Assembly: GCA_963920665.1 (NCBI GenBank)
Contig: OY987271.1
Location: 21,703,350 to 21,767,349, forward strand
Source: Straminergon stramineum
Lineage: Eukaryota > Streptophyta > Bryopsida > Hypnales > Calliergonaceae
Direction of reading: 5' to 3'
DNA length: 64,000 bases
The notes under the pieces were generated by a model, which was not told where the DNA came from, ran no database searches, and saw nothing but the letters and a program-made list of their open reading frames with translations. Within the stretch, counting starts at the first letter, position 1. Each line of letters begins with the position of its first letter. Positions 37,079 to 50,053 of this stretch are shown here, piece after piece. The position numbers and the translations under genes were made by a program.

Positions 37079-37376
37079 GAGGTCAATCAATGCCTGATAG
37101 CTCAAAGATTCCTATGGAAGTATTTCAGAAGTTTGATGGCACAAGGCCATCACCTTAGAATCTTCATGCCCATGCAAGGCGGCGTTCAACGACCTCCCAG
37201 TAGATGTAGGATGTCGATGAGTCCTTTTTGAACTATCATGCAATGGTGAATCGCTCAAGAATCGTGCGGATTGTAAAGGGAGGCTTAACTTGGACAATTG
37301 TTCAAGAGGATGTAGGGTTTTGTATTCTTTCGATTCATCTTTAATGTGATTGTGATGCGCTTGACTTGATTCGATC
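37079..37376 (+). other. 3' UTR/flank of the histone-fold gene
   Basis: This is unique sequence after the stop codon. Its first roughly 170 bp are also present in the duplicated copy at 53119-54066, so it belonged to the duplicated unit. No other feature was seen. Confidence 0.5.
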
Positions 37377-37388
37377 ACTAAGATCATT

Positions 37389-37579
37389 ATTTTTATTTTT
37401 AATTTTTTTTGACACAAGTGTGTTCAAAGAACACACTGCGAGGGTTTCCGTCAGGGAGAAAGGCTGATTTCACGTTAGGTAAACTAACCTGTCACAGCCA
37501 GGTATTGAACCTGCAACCATGCCATCAGGTTTGGGAGCCTTTCCACCATCATTTGCAGTTTAGGGTCATCTTAGATCTG
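37389..37579 (-). mobile_element. tRNA-derived SINE with 12-bp target duplication
   Basis: The 191-bp element is flanked by perfect ACTAAGATCATT duplications at 37377-37388 and 37580-37591. On the minus strand it carries a pol III B-box-like GGTTCAATACC (37501-37511) about 70-80 bp from the 5' end, and it finishes with an A-rich tail (plus-strand T-run at 37389-37411). Long direct repeats plus an A-rich 3' end indicate LINE-machinery retroposition. The A box is not clearly recognisable. Confidence 0.75.
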
Positions 37580-37591
37580 ACTAAGATCATT

Positions 37592-40384
37592 TCCAAAGTA
37601 AGAGGCACTACTTGTTAATGTCATTAGGGACTAGTGTGGCCTGTGCTGTTGCCACAGTCAGAAGAAAAATAAAAGTGTTTTTTTAATTTTTTAATTTTTT
37701 TGATTCAAATTTTTTTGAAATTCACCAACTTTCACATTGTAGATCCAAATGCCATAAAACAAAGCCCATGCACCCCTCCTTGCTGAGGGATTTTCAATGG
37801 TACCAAGAACTTGACTAGAGGACAAAGGGTCCAAGAGATCTCAACGTAACAAACAAACAAAACAAAACAAACAAATAGCCTATCTTAAGGTATAGATATT
37901 GGTAAATTGCTAAGTGCTCTCAATTTTTCTCCATCTTGTGCAAATCTATTATTGTAGTTCATCCTTCATTTTCCTCTTACAAAATTTAATTAGCCAAGTT
38001 GGAATGTTGAAACGTTTTTTTTTTTATAAGTATTCATGGTCTTATGATAGTTGTGCATAACATTATTAATCCTAAAACATCTGACATTTTTTCTCAGTTT
38101 CCTCATTTTGAGGATTTTTCTTTTTTCTTTTCATTTTTTCTTAAAAAAAATTCTTACAAAATTATAGATCATACCCTAGTGATGCCCAAAGTATACAAGT
38201 TGCTCCATTGAGCAAATGATTAACCATAAAATGCCATTGAGCACACAAAGTGTCCAATGGATGAGTTTGACTTTCTATATTAGTGTACTAATAGAGAATT
38301 CACGTATTGATGTAAAAATAGAATCATATTTGAGTAAGGACTTGTCACTGAGGCAACATCCTTCTAGGGTTAAAGTTCTCATTGGTCAATGCTCATTTTA
38401 AATTTTTTTAGTTTTTTCATAACAAGACAAAATTTGAATTGAAATTCTTTTGATTCATGTGCATTGAAACATGCATTCCAATCACTTAAGATGAATAATT
38501 CTGATAATTGAAAAGAAACTAATGGATTTATAGATGGTCAAAGTCTTGTTGATGTTTGTTACATGCTAAATTTGAAATGGACTTATCTCACTTAATATTA
38601 GTCATATTCACATTATTTAACTTTGGTAATGAATCTAGAGGGAGAAGTATGGGCCTTAGTTTAATTTGAAAACTTTTGCAATAAATATCTTTATAAAATT
38701 TTATTTTGGATCCCTAAAGTCATGTTGGACATTTAATGGTTAACTCCTATTGTAGGATCCCTTTGTCTCCCTGAAAAATTGGAGCCTTGCTACAATTGCT
38801 TTAGAGGCCTCACTTACCTATGGAATTGTATATTGCATAATTCATTTAGTTTCAGAAATACATCATTCACATGCAAAATTAGCTCTATACTACATGTATT
38901 TCCCTATAACATGATTCTATGTACATTTGTATTATTTCTTTTTTCTAAAATAGTACAAGCATGCTAAAGTACAAACATAAAAGTATTGTATATAGTAGTA
39001 TAAAATAATAATTCAATTTGCAATTGTACATCAAAAGTGGGGCATGAAATGATGACATTCAAATTTGGGGCATGCAAACTACTTCAAAATTGTTTTAAAT
39101 TGTCCCCTTATTTCATGTATTGAATGATAAATAATCTTGTTTTCTTATGTGAATGCAATATTCTTTTTGGAGTGCAATTATTACAATTTTATTTTTTATT
39201 TACATCCAACAATTTTTTTATTTCAAATCTGAATTTCCATTGTTGTGTGCACTACAAAAAATATACTGAAGAATATTGTGATTATTTTGAATGGTTTTCT
39301 TTCACTTTACACAATTGGAGTTGACCAAAGCTATGAGACATTAAATTTTTATTTTTTTATAATCTTACATATTTCTTGTAATCACACCTAGTGTATTTGA
39401 TTGGATAGTGATACCATGAGTTGATTCAATATTGATTTAATAAAATTGATTAAAAATCCAAAGGGGACTATGTATCACTAAAGTATTAGTGGTCAAATTT
39501 TTCAAAAAATAATAAAGTTTATTAGAATTTCTCCAAAATATTTGTGATTGACATATATAAAATTTTAAAATTAGGCAAGGATATACATGAGGGGATAGTT
39601 CTTGATCTTACAACTTGGTTAATAGTCCAAAGATCCTTGAAGTATATGGAAACAAACTACAATAAATAATTAGGTATATAGATGAAGACATTGTTCAATT
39701 AGAATCTCTTGGCTAGATTAAAGGAAGTCCCAAATTTTATAGAGGATACTAAAACATGAATTTATAAGCAATATACATAATGATATAGAAGAACTTTGCA
39801 TGTTATAATGTAACATTGAAATAAGGAGAATATAGATTGGATAGCCATTCAAAGCCTTATAATACTGGATGATAAACATTCAAGATGATAGGATGAAATA
39901 ATCAAGATGAAAACATGACCATATTTGTGACAACCCGTGGTCACAAATCATGTGACATTGTGTAATTAATATAATAGATTATTAATCAATATTGTGAAGG
40001 TCCCTGACATGCCAAAGCATTAAAAAAGTGCAAGAAAATAATATAGGAGCACTGTGGGAGCACAAGAACCAATGAACAAAATTGTAAACTACATTTAAGG
40101 ATTTCCCACGTATCCCATGAAAAAAGATTCTCCATTTTCTATTTCACCCTTGGGACACATCTCTACGGTTCTATAATGTTATGGCTAATTGTACAATCAA
40201 CGGTTCAGATCTGCTACTTTCCATACACATTGTCAATCGATACACCAAAAAATGTTACAAAATATAGATGAAAAAACCTCAGGAAAGTAGAAAGGCTCCC
40301 GGAAAGGTTATAATAAGCAATTATTCTCCAATTTCTGGTGTTCTCGGTGCCATGACAAGGAATACTCCAGGATCATTTAGAGGC
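37592..40384. other. AT-rich intergenic DNA between two genes
   Basis: No gene was recognised. The segment immediately left of 40385 is the 3' flank of the minus-strand NAGLU gene, so its 3' UTR probably extends into about 40150-40384. A short AAC/AAAC microsatellite lies near 37847-37877. Confidence 0.5.
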
Positions 40385-43300
40385 CTACAATACCATTGCA
40401 GAGTGCCGAGTATCTACAATGAGGTCTGCATACTTCTCATACAGTGTCATGGCAATTTCCAATGCATCACCCGTAGCTGCCGTGGGATAAAGGTTTGATG
40501 CCGTTTGCCAATTGTTCGTTAACGCAATCCAATCTCGTCTCCATTCTTGAAAAGCAAAGGATGCGTTGTCACGGAGTGACTGCTTCAAGTATTGAAGATA
40601 TAGTGCAGCTCTGGGAAGGTAGTAATCACGAGTCAAACCACTCCACATCTTGTTTGCTGCACACATATCCGAATGTCAGAGAAGCCCATGCTGGGGCGGA
40701 TTTATCTATACATCTATGGTTGCAAGAATTGTTAAGGATGCCTACATCTAGATCCTGAGGCAGCTGACACACATCAATCATGCAATTAAAGTTCTAAGGA
40801 TCCGAAAGACCAACAGTGGATGCTTCCATATTCCATATCAATGGGAGTTGAAACAAGTCATTTAGGAAGCTGCAAGGAAGATAAAAAATGGAGCAATAGA
40901 AAGAGGAAATCATACGCTGCATTTTTGAATGACAGAAATGTGTATTGGAAGATACACTAATCGACTATTAGCTCCCAAATGGACTTTCTATTCTTGGATG
41001 GGGCACTTAGGGGCAATCGACTAGCATTTCTACAGCAGCGTCGCCGCCAGGTGGGTTGAACAAGCAGATGTAATTGCACTTACCGTAATCATGAAGTGGA
41101 CTTGGCTTGACAGCGGTATTGTCAAACCACATTGTGACCTGTGTCCTTGCATTCCATTCATACTGCCACACCAAGGATACGTAGTAGATTAAAAAACAAT
41201 TTGCAAAATTGGTTATTTGATAGTCGGGTGATAAGATAAACCAAGTGGCGCTCTTGCTGTATAAGGGCATACTGAATGATATTAATGCTGCATATCAGAC
41301 AATTTAACAAAATCCATGTTCAGTACGAGAATCCTGAAAGACAACGCTGATTGATTCCGCATCTCATAAAGCTGAAAAAATGTAAACCATCAGAGAAATT
41401 GATTAGTACCTCTCGTGTTTTGAAACTGAAAAATTCAATACCTTGCTACGATCTACGAGTTGATTAAAGGATGGCCTCCTAGACTTACGAGCTTCTTTTC
41501 ATCGTCGGTTGTTCCAAGCGCCTTGGCACTTTCTAGCCAGGGTCCTAGTAAAAACTCCTCGCTGGCACCTAGTAACTCATCCATATCACAGAGAAGCTCC
41601 AAAAGCAGACGACTTGCATTTTGCACTTTTTCGACGTTGGAAAGCTTATAGTCTTCCACAACCTCGGAGTGAAGTTGATTGGCCAGCTTCGATAGCACTT
41701 GGCGTGTCAGATCCACAACGTCATACCTGCCGATTGATTGCCATGTTAATACAGACGATTTCCTTACCACGAAACCGGAAATACACCAAAGGATAGACAC
41801 AATATTTGTGAGGAAGTAAACAACATACAAAATACTATCTTTTAGCACAGTAGTATCTTTTCAATATTCCCCACAGGTAACACATGTGCCGGAAAGACTT
41901 CTGATAGGCAGGTAACCTGTAAGGCTTGCTAAGAGTCAATGCATCGGCTGAGGCAAGAAGATACTGTAAAGCCACAGCCGCATCTCGTGGAGAGTACCAC
42001 ATGTGTTGAGGATTAGTAACAAGTTGTCCTCTTAGTGACAGATGAGACTGGTCGAAACTACCCCTCTCTCCTAATGGCTTTTGCGGGTAAGGCGCAAGTC
42101 GTTCGGGACTATAATCCGGGAATTCAACTATGACATCCCCATTATGGTCCTGCCAGAATCATAAAAAGGGAAGAATAGATGAATGAGCTCTTTGGCCACA
42201 CATGGCATGCCAGTGTAGCTGCTATTTGGGGGATTGCATGCAACAATAAAGAGTAGAGAAAAAAAAGAAAAAGTTTCTGGAGATCCAGAGCGTCCACAAA
42301 CCAGAAGCACTGGCAGGTCCGCACAGCGAATGAACTTAAAAAGCAGAAAAGATTGATCCAGAAACGTACCGCAATTCCGTCGGAGCAATTGTATATAGAC
42401 TGGTGTAACATCTTCCAGGCTATTCGTGCACCAGCTGTTTCTGCTCCATATCGTCTCCTTGCATATGTCTCAATCCAGTTCTATAACACCCCACAAGCCT
42501 AAGAACGTATATGTAGAAGTTCTTTTTCTCTCAAAGCATGCCATATTTTCCACATCCGAGTAGGACATTATTTAGTATCATATGGTTTCTCCCGAATATA
42601 GTTGAACAGTGCATCAGGTTCGTAAGACGCACTTTAGATTGCACATTGAACCAAAGTTACGTAATATTCGGGGTGATATAACAAGCTTAAGAGAATCCAT
42701 TGCGTTGTGACAGCTTGCAACACATTTGAAGTAACAAGCGTCCAATCAGACCTTGTCCCCTCAAGTTCTTCTAGCATGCCACATAGGAGCTATGTTAGCG
42801 TCACCTCTTCCAGCTCTTCTTGTTACTTGGCCAACAGTAGTGTAAAGTTCACAAGGAACAAAACGAGGCAAAACGAATTAAAATGATTTCAGCGCCAATC
42901 CAGACGCAGGATTTCTTCTTATCTCACCCTTGCTGCTTCGACCTGAGCAATCTAAAGTGGCCCTAAGTTTCAGTGGTAGTAAAATATGACAGTTTAATGC
43001 AAAGCTCTGATCCTATGACACCGCAAGATTCCAGAGGATCCTACAATAAGGGAACTATCCAAAACTTCATCATTACATTACACCACCTCCATAGTGTTGG
43101 CCGAGCACAAATTCTATACAGTTGCCGAGGGAGGTAAGCAGTTGGGAGGCCAGTGACTGACCTCAACATCGACAGTTGCATGATGGAAAGCCATTTCAGC
43201 CATGAGGTCATACACAACCGGGTTCTGCTCAATGCCTTCCATACACATGCCCACGCCCACCTGGATAGGAAGTACCACAACAATACAATGACCAGCGGCA

Positions 43301-46300
43301 GTGAAAACGAAGTCATCGAAGATTCCTAATTTAAATCTCCCATACAATTTTCTATAAAATATTCACTGAAAAATCTAAAAAGCAGCAATTCTCATCCACG
43401 GACGAGAATAAGCACACTCATACATGTGGCTGCTGGGATTCGAGCCCAGGTCTCCACGGCCACAACGTGGAATTCTCACCACTAAACTACAGCCACACAT
43501 TCGTGCCTCCCACCCATGAAGAACGAAACTCTAACCCTTTCTCCCTTGGTAGCATCACCTAACAAAAGAAAATTTCACAAGGCAATGTGCTTACCATAGT
43601 TGAATTGGGGCTAGTTGCTGCCTCAACAGGTCCAGATCCCAATACGTCCAACCGCCCGTACATCTCCACATTACCACCGAAATTGTGCAACATACACCTG
43701 CGTTTGCATGAGGGTAACAATAAAGTGCGTTACTTTATAATTTTTGGCCTTGGCACATTATGATTATATTTTAAGCACACATTCTACATTTTATCGAGAG
43801 CAATCTGCCAGTGAAGAACCCTGGCGTCCATGACATTGTTTGAATATGCAGCGTTAATTCATTTTAATTCAGAGTGTTCCATCAAACCTGAGTCTGAAGG
43901 ATATTTTCATACTGGATATACTAGCATGTCTGAGTTTACCAATATCACTTTACCAGATATACGGGATGCCATAGAAATGATCTGACCGCAACCATACAGG
44001 TTTTACATCTGCAAAAAGGTCCAGTACGACCATTTTCCCGACCGGAACTGAATGCAGCAAAGCCTGGGGGCAGGAGGCAGAATCAACAATCAACGAATGT
44101 CAAAGAAATACAACAAATAAGGGAGCACTCTTGCATTCAGGAATACAATACAAAAGCACGGTTGACAACAGAAGTTATAACCTTCATCTGTGGAGGCTTC
44201 CAAAATGTATCATCTGAAGCAAACAACCATCCCTGCTCCACAAAAAATCTTCAATCAGTGGAAATAAAAAACATCAGAAATGAGATTGAAGACATTTGAA
44301 GATGGCTACTTGATCAATCAGATCGTTCCGCTGCAGTATTAAATGAAGCAGCGAAACAGCAAACGGCAAATCCAAAATATACGACTCATTTGAGCTATGA
44401 TAGATCATATTCGGAAAAATAAAATTCAGACTCGGCCAAATTTCATATCAACAGAACCAGAGAAGAACACTGCATGTGTTGGTCAAAAACTGAATGATGT
44501 TGACCATTTGTCCCAACTCAAAAGTGCCAAAAGAAAACATTGGATCAATTTTGGGCCTCTTGGTCATTCAGGGGTTGAGACAGAAAAAGGTGGGATTGGG
44601 CTTGCCTGCATGAGCCAGATAGCGTCTTCGTCAGCAGCACTCATGGCTTTATATACGATTGCACCAAGAGCTGAGATATAAGACGGATCATCTGTTGGTG
44701 GTTGATTCTCATTGAAGGTATCACTGCACAACAGATGATTCCTTTCAATGTTGTATTCTAAATAAGTTAACACCACACGATGACCAAATTAGTTAAATAG
44801 TCAAAGACTCAGTTTAAACTGTTGATTATGTTGTTCATCACAATTCACATGGAAAAAAAACAAATATAAATTCTATGAAATCAGTGGAGCTCACCAGTTA
44901 TAAATATGTTGAGTTCTACCATACTCTGCAACAATCATCGTAAGCCAGGTCAATGCTTCACGGGCTAAAAGCTCTTCCACTCCAAACCATCATCAACCAA
45001 AACAATAGAGAATTCAGAGTAAACTGTTGGTGGTAGACTATAGTATGAGGCGGGGGACACTCCATAGAAACTCGGAACACTGCAGTGTCGTAATACAGAT
45101 ACAGAAACCATTACATCACGAATTATCAATTAGATTGGGAGCAGACGCGTTGCGAACCTTTAATCTGTTGGAGGATAAAGGCCTTTCCGATCTCCACGAA
45201 CAAAGGGTCTTTGGGGTCCAAGAGGAAAGTACAGCAATATCGCATGTCACCATTCACTGTGTTCCTGCTTAGATATCAGGTCTGTGTTACCGACTTTCCT
45301 TGTAAGATCTTGCCACATCTTCGAAATCATCACACGCTTCACGATCGAAAACTATGACAGAAGCTTTGGCATGAAATAAACAGCTAGAGAGAAATTCAAT
45401 TACGTCCTAAAACCCAAGTAACACAAGGGGTCTATTCAAACTACATGTACAGATGCAGGATTCACGGTGAGGTCAAAAGATGTGAAAGGAAGATGCACGA
45501 GATAACGGTTAGAAATGAATAACTTAGATATTTGGAAAGAAATGGGAGGATTCCGAACCATTCTCCGAGACGAGTGACTTTTGCAGAAGGATATTTCTTA
45601 GTAATGGCAGCGGGAACATTACCCCCAAATGCTGGCAGAACTGCATTATTTATAATAAATGAATAAATAAATAAAAAGAGACAAAACAAAAAGCATTTCT
45701 GACTGAGTTGAATATGCCAGAAAATGCATGTAAGCCGTCAGACAATTACTCATGGCACGGCACCGATGTGATAGGTGTAAAAACGAAAATGCAAAGCTCT
45801 GTGAAGCTGAAACAAGAAAGATGGAAAAACAGAACTTACCTGGCGTCATCCCAAGCTCCCGCATGCGAGCCAAAATTTTGATTTGTAGCTGCAACTGCTG
45901 GTCAAGCCATGTCTGTGGTAATGGGCCTCCCCATCTACCAAGCATACAAAGTTGACAGAATTTCAAAATTACGACAGTTAGTACCATGTGCTACTCTTCA
46001 ATAAACCCTCGTGTTGCCATATCGTGAATCATGCTGACTATGTAAAACGACTAGACTCTCTGAAAACGAAAGAAGAAGCATGGCGACAGTACCAACCAGC
46101 AGAAAACACGGCGACATGAAGGCAAAGTCTATTACCTTTTCAAATTACCCATTCGAGCCCAGGCAAGAAAAGCTGGTCCACCAAAGTAGTCATCCAATTC
46201 AGCCTTGGTTAGGTTGAAGGCTTCACTCTGTCGGCGACATCCACACCACGCAGCATCCGAAACAGGAGTAAATACCTACTTGCAGCCTCTGGGAATGATT

Positions 46301-48248
46301 CTCAACGGGCTTGTCCTCCGTCAGACTAAGAAAACTATCTCTAAGTTTGCAGCAGAGCAACAAGCATATTGTTGACTCTCGATACGCAAGCAATCAGCAG
46401 AGAAACCTCAACGTGCGTTAGGAATAAATATTAGAAAATATGATGACCTAGTGTCTCTGCCGCACAAAGAACTCAGAAAGCAAGTGGAAATAGAGGTCCC
46501 CCGTTTGCAAACATTGTCAAGAATCCAGCAGACCTGAAAGACCTTCTGCCATAAAGCCTCTTGACCTGTAAATGCCAGAGGTAAGTTCATCCCTTGCAAG
46601 GCCATCCAGTCGATCTCCTTCTCCCATCGCTCCCATGTCCACCAGACATAGGAATCTGCACAAGGAGCAATTCTGAGGGAATCAGAACCCTCCCAAGGTA
46701 CATAAACTAAGAAAATTCAACCTATTTTCCAATTCTGTACGTAAAGCATAATAAAGCCTTGCGGTGGCTTCAATTGAGACCACTGAAAGTGCGCTCATCT
46801 CTAGTGTCAAAACTTCAACCCCCATGTAGAACTGAATCCCAGAAAGTATACTACTCTCTAACAATGGGAATCACAATTCAAGCAATGGCCCTCATTTGCA
46901 CCGGATACATACAACTTGATGTGACGACATTTTGGTAGTAGTTCCATTCAACAGCCCGTTGAAATGTCAGTGTATCATGTTGCACTCGTGGAAGAAATCC
47001 AGGTCTGGGTACCGTATGGAGCTGAGCCCCACCGGTCTTGTCCCAAGAAATATGCACACCACACCAGTGTTTCAAGTACCAGTGCAGGCCAGCACAGAGC
47101 TCCACACCTGTTGTTCCCAATATCCTGCATTCGTATTGTTAGCAAGTAACACAAAATGTTGGAGTGAAAATGTACGAAGCACGAGGAAGGTCACAGAGTA
47201 CGCTTACCAACAAGAAATTGTCATGAGTTTTCAAGTGGATAAAACAGAATTCAATCTGTGAGCTAAATATCAGAATATGACGAGGTTTCAATCTAGTTAT
47301 TGAATGGACATCAGAAACTTCAGAATCATTCTATTTGTTGGCTCAACCTAATTGACCATTTTGGTCTCTTAGAAGAATCGATTCAGTCAGGTCTAGCTGA
47401 ATCTCTCGGATCCTACTTTTTTTTGACACATTTAAGTTGGCTATCACATCCACATGAGAATGTCATAGTATAATACACCTAAACTTAATGAAGTAATTAT
47501 GAAATTGCAAAATTCAAAGGCATCTACCTATTGAAGAGTGTATCATCAAGTAACGCTGCTCAGGATGGGAAAAGACCTTATTTCAGGAGCTCTTCGAAAC
47601 AATCCTCCAAATGGGTGATTTTGGATTTGGAAACAGGACTTTCCTCCACATTTCTCCTGTCAAAATACCACGATTGAGAAATACTTGTCACCACACATGA
47701 TTGAAGCACTAATAAGCTCATACGACAATCATCACAAGCTAACAATCAGAAACTTGACATACACAACTCGTTGTGGGAACTGGCGAGTTTAGCGAGGTCA
47801 GCTGCTGAGACTTTCAGGTAGAAGTGATGACATTTTCGCATCACATCTCTAATTTAAAACACTCCAGTAGATACAATCTAAAATTGGCAATGGAAACAGA
47901 CAAACGCACCAATGGCACCATGGACATACCACCGCAAACAAAAACAGACGCTAAAACGAGCATATGATAATTCACAGAGTAATGCATGGAGGTGCCCCCA
48001 GATAGGAACTCCATCAGTACCAGAAAACCTACCTTCACGATGACACGAAACTCAAAGCTTGAAACATGGTTTGGAAGCAACCGCGCAAGGACACTCTGCG
48101 CAGCATGCTCTTGAGTTGATGCTGAAGCCCTCTCTGAGTCTATCCTGTTCAAAACTGCCTCATACTCCGGTACGAAGCACTCAGAGAGGGTCACCATAAA
48201 TAACAGACTGATGGCTAACCACGTCTTCACCGTCACAAAGACTGCCAT
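40385..48248 (-). CDS. NAGLU: Alpha-N-acetylglucosaminidase (GH89, NAGLU-like)
   Basis: It hydrolyses terminal alpha-N-acetylglucosamine; in animals the enzyme is lysosomal and acts on heparan sulfate, while the plant substrate is less certain. The 19 exons (minus) are 48248-48033, 47656-47577, 47124-46916, 46655-46534, 46227-46136, 45934-45840, 45640-45559, 45264-45158, 44925-44895, 44723-44606, 44232-44182, 44063-43954, 43697-43595, 43260-43162, 42480-42370, 42149-41917, 41726-41489, 41162-41084 and 40656-40385. They total 2448 nt and 815 aa. Residues 1-24 form a signal peptide. The two catalytic Glu are expected at E350 (DTFNEN) and E480 (CMEGIEQN), by analogy with human E316 and E446. Other family blocks are [30 protein letters not shown] and [12 protein letters not shown]. 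Intron 10 is GC-AG (CAG|GCAAGC), intron 13 holds a tRNA gene and exon 9 is only 31 nt. All phases agree. Confidence 0.95.
43425..43496 (-). tRNA. tRNA-His(GUG), nuclear type
   Basis: The 72-nt cloverleaf has acceptor stem GTGGCTG/CAGCCAC, discriminator A at 43425, an anticodon stem CCACG/CGTGG around the loop TTGTGGC with anticodon GTG, and a B box reading GGCTCGAATCC. It is the nuclear (not plastid) tRNA-His sequence and looks intact; G-1 is added after transcription. A T-run that could end pol III transcription lies at about 43377-43381, 44 nt past the 3' end. It sits inside intron 13 of the NAGLU gene in the same direction. Confidence 0.97.
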
Positions 48249-49308
48249 TCTGAGTGGGGTAAAATTTCACTTAATCAAAACGCTGCATACCCCAGCATCC
48301 TCATAGTCTGGACTCTTTCCTTGCAAAATATGGAGCAAAAAGTGATTGCACACCAATTCAATACGAGCAGAATAGGGGTTGTCAGCGTTCAAGAAAGGTG
48401 CTCGTAGAATATAGGCAACGCAGTTTGAAATCTGCGAGGGGGCAAGTGCTAAGCCATGAAATTTGTAGACAAGATTTGGAAAAAAAAGACAGAATTGCGT
48501 GACTGGAATCGAGAATTCTAAGAACCCCTAATTTGAATTGATATGCAAGACTGCCGGCAATCGGCCATATCCTTCAGCTACAAAGTGGACCATAGCCTAG
48601 ATGAGCTTCATAGAGAAACCAGTTATCCCCAAAGATCAATAGAGAAGAAGAGGAGAATGTGATACCGGAGAAGGAATCAAAAACCATATTCCACAAACTC
48701 CTGAATTTTCTTCTAGTATTCTGTATATCATCCACGAGCTGGTCGTCACAGACGTGCAAGCAGCACCCGCTCACATCTTCGAGGATTCGAAGGCACTCGA
48801 TTACCGAAAGAGAACGGGGGAACTGATGCATTCCAACTACAATACCCTCGTGACAAATGCGACAGACGCACCAAATCCCGAAATCCAAAACACCCCAATA
48901 GTTCGCTCGTATTGATTGACAAGCAATGATGCTACTTCACAAATACAGACAAAAGAAATGTGGAATCTGATGGCGACGGAATCGACACAAATTGAACAGT
49001 TCGAACTGCCAGGAGGCGCAAAAATCTGCAGTGAGCCAACTTCAATTCTCATGCCGAGCCAAGACAGTGATCTCGACTGCCACGGGATTAGGCTATGGGC
49101 GATTCCACGGGGATGGGGCTATTCGTGACGCCCGTTCTATCTGAATTTCAGTTCGTTTCAGCGTTGTCCAGCTTTGATGACAGAGCATCATCTCCATTTC
49201 CATTTTTGTTCCCTCCACTAGACTGCAGTGACTGGACTCCACTGACCTTGACAAAAGCGAATTTTTCTCTTAAAAGTAAAGTAAGTTAATTTTTCTCTTG
49301 AAAGTAAG
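48249..49308 (-). other. NAGLU upstream region and leader
   Basis: This is unique sequence upstream of the NAGLU start. Frames on either strand (up to 104 codons) have no recognisable content. The right end (49245-49308, 'accttgacaaaagc' followed by CT-rich DNA) recurs near 54444-54480, next to another TTAA-bounded element, so repeat DNA begins there. Confidence 0.4.
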
Positions 49309-49496
49309 TTAACCCATAAATGATGCAGCGGACATTTTTTGTATGATGAATCACAAGGAATTCTCTTGTGTAGGACAAAAGTGCAACTATTCATCCTTGG
49401 AATTAGGGGTGGAAAGGTAGATCTTCTATAGTTGTTTGACTTCCAATGAGTATTTTTGATTTTTTTAAAAGTAGATGATGTCACATGGTTCCAAAA
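49309..49496. mobile_element. TTAA-type element, type C, partial copy
   Basis: The TTAA at 49309-49312 is followed by CCCATAAATGATGC. The next 180 bp match the interior of 21058-21292 ('gcaactattcatcct', 'ccaatgagtatttttga', 'gatgatgtcacat'). No matching right TTAA end was found, so the copy seems truncated or diverged at the right. Confidence 0.55.
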
Positions 49497-49848
49497 GGAA
49501 GTAAATTAGAGCTTCATTTTTGAAAAATTGTCAAGCAGGGTATTATGGATAGTGAAGGTTTAGTCATGTATTCTAGTGTATTTGTATAGCTTGGACACAA
49601 TGCAAGTACAATACTTAGGGTTGTTGTTTGTTCACGTTCAAAGGAGGTTAGGGATTGTTCCAAAGCTTGGATTAAGCACATACTGCTCCCATAGATACCT
49701 AAACTCCCAAGAATTAGGGTTGACCTTTTATATGTGTTGTTCCCCCTATGCAACATCAGAAGTTTCTTGTATCCAAGGAGTTCTATAGGTGCCAAACAAT
49801 ATGCATACTTGATTTAGTGAAGGAGCTTTTGATTGAGGTAGATGGTTC
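49497..49848. other. Short unassigned stretch
   Basis: Plus and minus frames up to 93 codons overlap here, with no recognisable content and no ORF clearly supported. I see no gene or repeat. Confidence 0.4.
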
Positions 49849-50053
49849 TACTAGTAGAAAACAATGTTTGTTTCAACAAAATTCAGGTGATGCGATTTTC
49901 AATTTTCTACCAAAAAACACAAAATTTGAGTTGGCTACAAGGCAATTTTAAAAAAACTACGTTGTAGCCAATGCAGATTTTGTGTTTTTTGTCAGAAAAT
50001 TGAAAATTGCATCACCTAAATTTTGTTGAAACAAACACTGTTTTCTACTAGTA
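49849..50053. repeat. Foldback element with TACTAGTAGAAAAC ends
   Basis: Inverted arms of about 90 bp (49849-49938 and about 49965-50053) surround a loop of roughly 25 bp. Both outer ends read TACTAGTAGAAAACA inward, and the arms agree through GTTTGTTTCAACAAAATT and AATTTTCAATTTTCT with few mismatches. Ends of the ACTAGTAGAAAA kind are seen in plant CACTA-type elements. It is non-coding and would fold into a stable hairpin if transcribed. Confidence 0.8.

Noticed and set aside
43425..43496. Plastid origin of the tRNA-His
   Set aside because: The sequence matches the nuclear tRNA-His (GTGGCTG acceptor stem), not the plastid trnH, which begins GCGGATG.
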